DNA of 64,000 nt from Flavobacterium frigidimaris (GTDB lineage: Bacteria; Bacteroidota; Bacteroidia; Flavobacteriales; Flavobacteriaceae). A model generated the notes under the pieces. It was not told the DNA's origin. It worked only from the letters and a program-made list of their open reading frames with translations, and did not search any database. The DNA is taken from the NCBI GenBank assembly GCA_900129595.1, contig FQWG01000019.1:1-64000 (forward strand). Reading direction: 5' to 3'. Positions 58,136 to 64,000 of this stretch are shown piece after piece. The translations under genes were made by a program, and so were the position numbers. How positions within the stretch are numbered: position 1 is the first letter of the stretch; every line of letters starts with the position of its first letter.

Positions 58136-58447
58136 ATGAAAAATCTAAAAAGAATAAGTTTTCTGGTCGTACTAATGATATTTGTCATCTCTTGTGCTGG
58201 TATGAAAGATAAAAATACGATTTCAGGAAAAGTAGAATCTATAGAGAATGGAAAAGACGGTTACACGGCTAAAATTAATACCGCTAAAAATGAGGTTTAT
58301 TTTGCCACTGTAAGTATTGTAAATGTGGGCGGACCACAAAACTACAAAAGATTTAAAGAAGGTGATGAAGTCTCAGTAAAAGGAGAAATCTGGAAAACAG
58401 ATACAGAGAAGCATATCACAGTAAAGGAAATTGTTTCAGTAAAATAG
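58136..58447 (+). CDS. Small OB-fold-like lipoprotein
   Basis: A 103-residue lipoprotein with lipobox FVISCAG (cysteine about residue 20). The mature part is a compact beta protein (ISGKVESIENGKDGYTAKI, FKEGDEVSVKGEIWK, ITVKEIVSVK) that looks like an OB-fold domain of the kind that binds small ligands. I cannot name a family. It is followed by a palindrome. Confidence 0.65.
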   Translation: MKNLKRISFLVVLMIFVISCAGMKDKNTISGKVESIENGKDGYTAKINTAKNEVYFATVSIVNVGGPQNYKRFKEGDEVSVKGEIWKTDTEKHITVKEIVSVK

Positions 58448-58462
58448 AAATAAAGAGTTCAG

Positions 58463-58534
58463 CCATATAAGTTATATAAGTCCATTTAATCTATGCGCAA
58501 AGCATGTTTATATTAACTTATATAACTTATATGG
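58463..58534. repeat. CCATATAAGT palindrome, second copy
   Basis: CCATATAAGTTATATA (58463-58478) and TATATAACTTATATGG (58519-58534) are perfect inverted copies. Compared with 39425-39564, both arms differ at one matching position, so pairing is kept. The flank TCCATTTAAT and GCGCAA are also shared. Confidence 0.85.
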
Positions 58535-58558
58535 TTGAATAATTTTATAGTGAATTTT

Positions 58559-59164
58559 TTATCGAATACTATCGTGAGCATGAGTTTGTACGCCGTTATT
58601 CCATAAAGTAAGAATATCTGTGGCAACAGCAGCACCACTTCCGGCAGCAATTGCCAGTTGGCTTCTCCATCCGGCTAAAGTTCCAATAACGTAAATACCA
58701 TCGGTTACTTTATGATCGTTGTTTTTAAGCTGAATACGCTGTTTTTCGGGCAAGGCTTTTTTATGTGGTTCAATATAGTGCATCAGACCTTCGATGTCAA
58801 AAGTATTGGCTGAACCAATCCCTACAACGATATTTTTTGTTTGGTATGAGTTTTTGTTTGTAGTAACAGTAAATTCAGGATAAGAACCTTCAATTTTAAT
58901 TACTTTCTCATTTGGAATCTGAGTAATATGCGGATAAGTCACGGCTAAATCCTGCGTGCTTTCTTCCAGTAAATCAGCACCTAATTTGCCTGGTGTTATT
59001 CCGTAAGCGTTGTAGAAAATTGCCTCCTGTAAAGAGGAACTTTTTTGGTGTGTAAAAATTCCGATTTTTTTATCGGTAACAAAAGCTTTGTTTTTAGCTG
59101 ATCCTAAAACGAGAGCACAAGACATGCCAGAAACGCCTCCGCCAATTATTAAAACGTCAAACAT
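58559..59164 (-). CDS. Short FAD-dependent oxidoreductase (thioredoxin-reductase-like)
   Basis: A 201-residue flavoprotein. The FAD Rossmann motif is VLIIGGGVSGMSCALVLGS at the N-terminus, and the second FAD site is DGIYVIGTLAGWRSQLAIAAGSGAAVA at the C-terminus, as in thioredoxin reductases. The NADPH domain and the redox CxxC are missing: full TrxB proteins have about 310 residues. It may use another electron partner. It is followed 3 bp away on the same strand by (that is, preceded in transcription by) the 66-residue membrane protein, so the two form one unit. Confidence 0.75.
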   Translation of the reverse strand: MFDVLIIGGGVSGMSCALVLGSAKNKAFVTDKKIGIFTHQKSSSLQEAIFYNAYGITPGKLGADLLEESTQDLAVTYPHITQIPNEKVIKIEGSYPEFTVTTNKNSYQTKNIVVGIGSANTFDIEGLMHYIEPHKKALPEKQRIQLKNNDHKVTDGIYVIGTLAGWRSQLAIAAGSGAAVATDILTLWNNGVQTHAHDSIR

Positions 59165-59167
59165 ATA

Positions 59168-59368
59168 TTATCTGCCGTTTGTTTTTTCTTCGATTCTTTT
59201 AGAAATTCTAAAAATCAAAAGAATCAATACGGCGCAAAATGAAGCTGCAATTCCAATAAAAGCAACTACACTATCTCCCTGAAAAGGATTTTTGAAGTCT
59301 AGCAACGTAATATTAAAAACAATTAAAGCTAATGCCAGAAGCACTAAGATGGAAGTAAAGATTTTCAT
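59168..59368 (-). CDS. Small two-span membrane protein
   Basis: A 66-residue protein with two helices (MKIFTSILVLLALALIVFN and VVAFIGIAASFCAVLILLIF) and a basic tail. It lies 3 bp upstream of the short FAD oxidoreductase gene, so it may anchor or cooperate with it. The family is not recognised, though similar genes are common beside this oxidoreductase in flavobacteria as I recall. Confidence 0.6.
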   Translation of the reverse strand: MKIFTSILVLLALALIVFNITLLDFKNPFQGDSVVAFIGIAASFCAVLILLIFRISKRIEEKTNGR

Positions 59369-59476
59369 AATGGTTGTTTATTTGCCTAAAATAATAAAGT
59401 AAAACCTTTAGATGTTAAAAAATATCCTCAAGTCGTATTTTAGAAATTTTATGGGGTAAATTTATAAAAATAAATG

Positions 59477-60055
59477 TTAGACAAACAAACCTTTAACATT
59501 AGCGGCAAATAATTTAACAGCAATCGCTAAAAGTATCACTCCAAATGTCTTACGAACCACGCCAAGTCCGTTTTCTCCTAATAAAGTTTCTATTTTTTTA
59601 GAGGATTTCAAAACAATATAAACCAATATGATATTTAAGATTATGGCAATTATAATATTAATGGTGTGAAATTGAGATCGTAAGGAAAGTAAAGTCGTCA
59701 TAGTTCCTGCTCCGGCAATTAACGGAAATGCTAAAGGAACGATAGAAGCAGATCCCGGTTCTTCGTCACGATAGATTCTGATGCCTAAAATCATTTCTAA
59801 AGCAAGGAAAAACAATACAAAAGAACCTGCAACGGCAAACGAGTGAACATCAATGCCTATCAGGCTCAGGAAGCCTTCTCCAACAAAAAGAAAAACAATC
59901 ATTATAAGTCCCGCAACAATCGAAGCCTTCTCAGATTCGATATGTCCGACTTTTGCCCTTAAATTCACAATAATAGGAATCGACCCTACAATATCAATTA
60001 CAGCAAAAAGAACCATTCCAACAGTAATTATCTCTTTAAAGTCGATTTCTAGCAT
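59477..60055 (-). CDS. MarC-family membrane protein
   Basis: A 192-residue integral membrane protein with six helices and the MarC/UPF0056 layout: LFAVIDIVGSIPIIVNL, AVAGSFVLFFLALEMILGI, IVPLAFPLIAGAGTMTTLL. Members are of unknown function; the early link to antibiotic resistance was not confirmed. It is monocistronic. The left-hand stop is followed by AT-rich sequence without a clear hairpin. Confidence 0.9.
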   Translation of the reverse strand: MLEIDFKEIITVGMVLFAVIDIVGSIPIIVNLRAKVGHIESEKASIVAGLIMIVFLFVGEGFLSLIGIDVHSFAVAGSFVLFFLALEMILGIRIYRDEEPGSASIVPLAFPLIAGAGTMTTLLSLRSQFHTINIIIAIILNIILVYIVLKSSKKIETLLGENGLGVVRKTFGVILLAIAVKLFAANVKGLFV

Positions 60056-60190
60056 ATTACTTTGATTTTAAGCGTTTAAAATTTTTGCAAAGGTAGATAA
60101 TAAAGGTAGGTATTTTTTTAACACATTGTATTTTTGTTATAAAAACACGCTTTAAGTGTTTAAAAAGTGATATTTGTAACAAAAGATAAT

Positions 60191-60292
60191 TTAACCGCAA
60201 AGATTCGCAAAGATTTACGCAAAGTACGCAAAGGGTAAAAAAGTGATAAGCTTGTGAGATTTGTGTAAATCTTTGCGTGCCTTGTGGTTAAA
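60191..60292. repeat. CGCAAAG inverted repeat
   Basis: TTTAACCGCAAAGATTCGCA on the left (from 60190) pairs with the region ending CTTTGCGTGCCTTGTGGTTAAA. It is the intergenic CAAAG repeat type also found at 17384-17424, 25768-25820 and 31215-31256. It fills most of 60056-60361, which has no other feature except a promoter. Confidence 0.75.
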
Positions 60293-60323
60293 TATTTAGA
60301 GTGTTTTATCTGTTTTCTTTGTC

Positions 60324-60331
60324 TATCTTTG
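60324..60331 (+). promoter_or_regulatory. -7 box of the DUF3109 gene
   Basis: TATCTTTGCAC matches TANNTTTG exactly and lies inside the open frame upstream of ATG 60362, so that ATG is the start. Confidence 0.6.
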
Positions 60332-60361
60332 CACTTTATAAATTTTCAGTATTTTATTATC

Positions 60362-60931
60362 ATGTTTCAATTAGGTAAAACCATTATTTCAGAGGATATT
60401 CTTGAAAAAGAATTTGTGTGCAACTTGTCAGCTTGTAAAGGAGCCTGCTGTGTTGATGGAGATGCGGGTGCGCCATTGAGCGAAGCGGAAACTAAAATCA
60501 TGGAAGAAATTTATCCTAAAGTAAAGCCTTTTTTGCGAAAAGAAGGAATTGCTGCAATCGAAGCGCAGGGAACCTGGGTAAAAGGAACTGATGGTGATCT
60601 TGAAACACCGCTAATCGATGAAAAAGATTGTGCTTACGTTATTTTTGACGGTAAAACTGCTCTTTGCGGAATTGAGCAAGCATACAATCAGGGAATCATA
60701 GATTGGAAAAAACCAGTTTCCTGTCATTTATATCCAATCCGTGTAAAAGATTTTACAGAGTTTGCTGCGGTGAATTATGATAAGTGGGATATTTGCGACG
60801 ATGCCTGTTCTTTAGGTAAAGAGTTAGAAGTTCCGGTTTATAAATTTGTCAAAGAAGCTTTGATTCGTCGCTTTGGCCAGGACTGGTATTTAGAGCTTGA
60901 AAAAGTAGCTGAAGAACTTAAAAAATCTTAA
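60362..60931 (+). CDS. DUF3109 cysteine-rich protein
   Basis: A 189-residue cytosolic protein. Cysteines cluster in EFVCNLSACKGACCVDGDAG (about residues 18-37), with further ones in KDCAYV, LCGIEQ, PVSCHLYPIR and WDICDDAC. This resembles the YkgJ/DUF3109 group proposed to bind zinc or an iron-sulphur cluster. Its function is unknown. The ATG at 60362 (MFQLGKTI) is fixed by the -7 box upstream. It is monocistronic. Confidence 0.85.
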   Translation: MFQLGKTIISEDILEKEFVCNLSACKGACCVDGDAGAPLSEAETKIMEEIYPKVKPFLRKEGIAAIEAQGTWVKGTDGDLETPLIDEKDCAYVIFDGKTALCGIEQAYNQGIIDWKKPVSCHLYPIRVKDFTEFAAVNYDKWDICDDACSLGKELEVPVYKFVKEALIRRFGQDWYLELEKVAEELKKS

Positions 60932-61266
60932 AATCCGTCTGCTTCAGTTATTACTTTATAAAGACATTTTTTAACTCAAAAAATAAAGTTGTAACTCAAA
61001 AAAAAACTTTTAAAAACAATTCGAAATTCCTTGCTTTTTAATACAAAAAGTCTATATTTTACGGGCTTCAAGGATGTTTGTTCGCTTTTAAACCATTCAT
61101 TTACAATAAATTAATTATTGTCTGAAAAATATCGCAATTTTAGTGCGTTGTTAAAAACTACGTCGAATTGTGAATAAGTTTGGCTTTCATTTTTAGCGAT
61201 AAATGACAATCTTTGTATTGTATTGAATTAGTGAAAATTCAGTAAGAAAATTAAACAAAAATTACC
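60932..61266. other. 335-bp region upstream of nrdB
   Basis: No gene is seen. It contains AATCTTTG (61208-61215), one base from the -7 consensus and about 50 bp upstream of nrdB, as the likely promoter. I found no clear NrdR box and no terminator hairpin for the DUF3109 gene. Confidence 0.45.
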
Positions 61267-62244
61267 ATGTCACAAGTCGAGCCAATATTACAAGAAAATA
61301 AAAATCGTTTCGTTATTTTTCCTATCAAACATCATGATATTTGGGAATGGTATAAGAAAATGGAGGCTAGTTTCTGGACTGCCGAAGAAATCGATTTGCA
61401 CCAGGATTTGACGGACTGGAATAATAAATTAAGTGACGACGAAAGATATTTCATTAAACACATATTAGCATTCTTTGCGGCTTCTGACGGAATTGTAAAT
61501 GAAAACTTAGCAGAGAACTTTGTCAACGAAGTGCAATATGCCGAAGCGAAATTTTTCTATGGTTTTCAGATCATGATGGAAAACATTCATAGCGAAACCT
61601 ATTCTTTGTTAATCGACACTTACGTGAAAGACGAAGCAGAGAAAGCAGAATTGTTTAATGCATTAGAAGTTTTTCCTGCAATTAAGAAAAAAGCCGACTG
61701 GGCTTTAAAATGGATCGAATCAGATTCATTTGCTGAAAGACTAATTGCTTTTGCAGCAGTGGAGGGAATCTTTTTCTCAGGTGCCTTCTGTTCTATTTAT
61801 TGGTTGAAAAAACGTGGATTAATGCCAGGTTTAACTTTTTCTAACGAATTGATTTCCCGTGACGAAGGTGTACACTGTGACTTTGCAGTACACTTACACA
61901 ATCATCACCTGATCAATAAAGTGCCAAAAGAAAGAATTAAAGAAATTATTGTTGACGCTTTAGATATCGAAAGAGAATTTGTTACAGAATCTCTTCCGGT
62001 AAGTTTAATAGGTATGAATGCGGTATTAATGACGCAATATCTGGAATTTGTTGCAGATAGATTATTAGTAGAATTAGGTTGCGAGCGTGTGTATGGATCA
62101 GCGAATCCGTTTGACTTCATGGACATGATCTCTCTTCAGGGAAAAACCAATTTCTTTGAAAAACGTGTTGCCGAGTATCAAAAATCAGGTGTGATGAACA
62201 CAGACAGCGATGCTCAGAAAATTTCATTTGATGCAGATTTCTAG
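61267..62244 (+). CDS. nrdB: Ribonucleotide reductase class Ia beta subunit
   Basis: A 325-residue R2 subunit that houses the diiron-tyrosyl radical cofactor. The ligand residues are in FFAASDGIVNEN, FYGFQIMMENIHSE (containing the radical tyrosine), AVEGIFFSG and RDEGVHCDF. The C-terminal tail SFDADF docks on the alpha subunit. The sequence resembles the eukaryote-like class Ia group rather than NrdF. nrdA follows on the same strand after a 264-bp structured spacer. Confidence 0.95.
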   Translation: MSQVEPILQENKNRFVIFPIKHHDIWEWYKKMEASFWTAEEIDLHQDLTDWNNKLSDDERYFIKHILAFFAASDGIVNENLAENFVNEVQYAEAKFFYGFQIMMENIHSETYSLLIDTYVKDEAEKAELFNALEVFPAIKKKADWALKWIESDSFAERLIAFAAVEGIFFSGAFCSIYWLKKRGLMPGLTFSNELISRDEGVHCDFAVHLHNHHLINKVPKERIKEIIVDALDIEREFVTESLPVSLIGMNAVLMTQYLEFVADRLLVELGCERVYGSANPFDFMDMISLQGKTNFFEKRVAEYQKSGVMNTDSDAQKISFDADF

Positions 62245-62508
62245 ACAACAGGAATATTTTAGCGTTACCTCGAAACGCTAAAAAGAATAAAATTTTATAA
62301 CAGATCATTTTTCGGTTGAATCTCTATCCCAAATCGCAGATTCGATGACAATTTTTAATCCTTTTTCAGCCTGTTTTATGGGCTGGAACAGGTAACTATT
62401 GAGAATCCTACAATTCTCAAAAAATAATTTTAAAACACGCAATGTTTAAGATCTGGAACTCGTTATTCCAGTGTCTTTCATTTTTTCAATAACTAAAATA
62501 GTAAGCTT
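62245..62508 (+). ncRNA. Structured nrdB-nrdA leader (five hairpins)
   Basis: Five local stems follow one another: TTTTAGCGTT/AACGCTAAAA (about 62259-62285), GAATCT/AGATTC (62318-62343), CAGCC/GGCTG (62367-62385), TTGAGAAT/ATTCTCAA (62399-62420) and TGGAA/TTCCA (62454-62470), the last followed by a T-rich stretch. The first can act as a partial terminator after nrdB. The rest may be a 5' UTR controlling nrdA. No known riboswitch class is recognised. Confidence 0.4.
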
Positions 62509-64000
62509 ATGTATGTAGTAAAAAGAGATGGCCACAGAGAGCCCGTAATGTTTGATAAGATTACAGAAAGAATCAAAAAATTGTGTTACGGTTTAAACGA
62601 GCTTGTAGATCCTGTTAAGGTAGCCATGCGTGTTATCGAAGGATTGTATGATGGGGTTTCAACTTCTGAACTGGATAATCTTGCGGCAGAAACGGCGGCT
62701 TCTATGACAATTGCGCATCCGGATTATGCACAATTAGCAGCGCGTGTGGCAATTTCGAACCTACATTCAAATACAAAAAAATCGTTCTCAGAAACGATGA
62801 AAGATATGTACCTGTACGTAAATCCAAGAAACGGACAAGATGCTCCGTTGCTTTCGGATGAAGTATTCAATGTGATTCAGGAAAACTCAGAGTTCTTAGA
62901 TTCGCATATCATTTACACAAGAGATTTCAATTACGATTACTTTGGTTTCAAAACCTTAGAGCGTTCTTATCTTCTTAAAATAAACGGGAAAATCGTCGAA
63001 AGACCACAACATATGTTGATGCGTGTTTCAGTTGGTATTCACCTTGATGATTTAAAATCAGTAATCGAAACTTACGATTTAATGTCTAAAAAGTTCTTTA
63101 CGCACGCAACACCAACGTTGTTTAATGCAGGAACTCCAAAGCCTCAAATGTCTTCTTGTTTCCTTTTGGCCATGCAGGATGATAGTATCGATGGTATTTA
63201 TGATACCTTAAAACAAACGGCTAAAATCTCGCAGTCAGCGGGAGGAATTGGTCTTTCTATTCATAACGTTCGTGCAACAGGATCTTATATTCGTGGTACA
63301 AACGGAACATCAAACGGAATCGTACCAATGTTGAGAGTTTTCAACGATACGGCTCGTTATGTAGATCAGGGTGGTGGAAAACGTAAAGGTAGTTTTGCGA
63401 TTTATATCGAAACATGGCATGCAGATATCTTCGAGTTCTTAGATTTAAAGAAAAATACAGGAAAAGAGGAAATGCGTGCGAGAGATTTATTCTTCGCCAT
63501 GTGGACTTCAGATTTATTCATGAGACGTGTTCAGGAAGATACAACATGGACTTTAATGTGTCCTAACGAATGTCCTGGATTGTACGATGTTTATGGAGAA
63601 GAATTCGAAGCAATGTACCTTGATTATGAATTTAGAGGAAAAGGTAGAAAAACCATTCGTGCACGTGAATTATGGGAGAAAATCCTTGAGTCACAAATCG
63701 AAACAGGAACGCCTTATATGTTGTATAAAGATGCCGCAAACCGTAAATCGAACCACAAGAATTTAGGAACAATTCGTTCTTCTAACTTGTGTACAGAGAT
63801 TATGGAGTTTACTTCTAAAGATGAAATTGCGGTTTGTAACTTAGCGTCTATCTCATTACCAATGTTTATTGATAACGGAAAATTTGATCACGAAGCACTT
63901 TACAATGTTACAAAACGTGTAACCCGTAACCTGAATAAAGTAATCGACAGAAACTACTATCCGGTAAAAGAAGCTGAAAATTCCAATATGCGTCACCGTC
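62509..64000 (+). CDS. nrdA: Ribonucleotide reductase class Ia alpha subunit (cut by the window edge)
   Basis: The first 497 codons are present; the frame runs past 64000. An ATP-cone domain (about 1-90; MYVVKRDGHREPVMFDKITE) for allosteric control of activity is followed by the reductase N-terminal domain and the barrel. The active-site cysteine is in PQMSSCFLL (about residue 220), SAGGIGLSIHNVRATGS and GGGKRKGSFAIY are present, and the catalytic NLCTE motif lies near residue 427. With nrdB it converts ribonucleoside diphosphates to deoxyribonucleotides. The C-terminal redox-active cysteines are outside the window. Confidence 0.95.
   Translation, partial: MYVVKRDGHREPVMFDKITERIKKLCYGLNELVDPVKVAMRVIEGLYDGVSTSELDNLAAETAASMTIAHPDYAQLAARVAISNLHSNTKKSFSETMKDMYLYVNPRNGQDAPLLSDEVFNVIQENSEFLDSHIIYTRDFNYDYFGFKTLERSYLLKINGKIVERPQHMLMRVSVGIHLDDLKSVIETYDLMSKKFFTHATPTLFNAGTPKPQMSSCFLLAMQDDSIDGIYDTLKQTAKISQSAGGIGLSIHNVRATGSYIRGTNGTSNGIVPMLRVFNDTARYVDQGGGKRKGSFAIYIETWHADIFEFLDLKKNTGKEEMRARDLFFAMWTSDLFMRRVQEDTTWTLMCPNECPGLYDVYGEEFEAMYLDYEFRGKGRKTIRARELWEKILESQIETGTPYMLYKDAANRKSNHKNLGTIRSSNLCTEIMEFTSKDEIAVCNLASISLPMFIDNGKFDHEALYNVTKRVTRNLNKVIDRNYYPVKEAENSNMRHR

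Noticed and set aside
60932..61266. NrdR box upstream of nrdB
   Set aside because: I looked for the paired AC-rich NrdR motif and found none convincing.

Overview
The window is AT-rich bacterial DNA that looks like a Flavobacterium or a very close relative (Bacteroidota, Flavobacteriaceae). The signs are TANNTTTG-type -7 promoter boxes (for example at pyrH, leuS and tyrS), starts without a Shine-Dalgarno sequence, TonB-dependent receptors with an N-terminal CarboxypepD_reg-like domain, a type IX secretion sorting domain, lipoproteins ending in SCSSDN, and families common in flavobacteria (DUF5686, DUF3098, DUF4271, DUF4296, DUF3109). Many intergenic spaces hold palindromic REP-like repeats. 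I saw no tRNA, rRNA, CRISPR array, prophage or complete insertion sequence.

Layout. 0.4-8 kb: an RND/MMPL exporter, a guanidinium-type SMR exporter, a LytS/LytTR two-component pair, a tandem-repeat block and a CPA2 cation/proton antiporter. 8-17 kb: a DUF5686 outer-membrane protein, then housekeeping genes mostly on the minus strand (frr, pyrH, truB, uppP, DUF3098, ftsX). 17-28 kb: leuS, an MmpS-like lipoprotein divergent from a TPR histidine kinase/NarL-type regulator pair, a zinc metallopeptidase, an Lrp/AsnC regulator, hemD and DUF4271. 27.6-33.7 kb: a glycosyltransferase, dihydroorotase and DUF4296 operon, a convergent epimerase, tyrS and a LuxE-like protein.

33.8-42.2 kb is a likely phosphate-type regulon. 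A PhoB/PhoR-like pair lies beside a phosphate-selective porin O/P homologue, a TonB-dependent receptor, a beta-helix lipoprotein and a tiny type IX sorting-domain protein. Three of these promoters carry TTAACAT-like direct repeats with an exact 11-bp period, at a fixed phase to the -7 box. That is the architecture expected for an OmpR/PhoB-family activator.

44.0-51.0 kb is the most unusual region. Four paralogous about 76-residue single-membrane-span proteins (resembling DUF5808) are clustered with three previously easy-to-miss 26-28-residue membrane microproteins sharing the motif IIIALGY, several other very small membrane proteins, and two paralogous XRE-type regulators. Each regulator is divergent from one microprotein/DUF5808 set. 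An AraC regulator and an outer-membrane receptor sit between the two sets. I regard this as a candidate undescribed small-membrane-protein system.

51-64 kb: aspartate kinase, a GNAT, fbp, a TerB-like protein, a HupE/UreJ-like protein, a dCMP-deaminase-like protein and S41 protease operon, small proteins, MarC, DUF3109, and nrdB followed by a structured leader and nrdA, which runs off the right edge.

All functions are read from sequence motifs and remembered family features. No database search was run.
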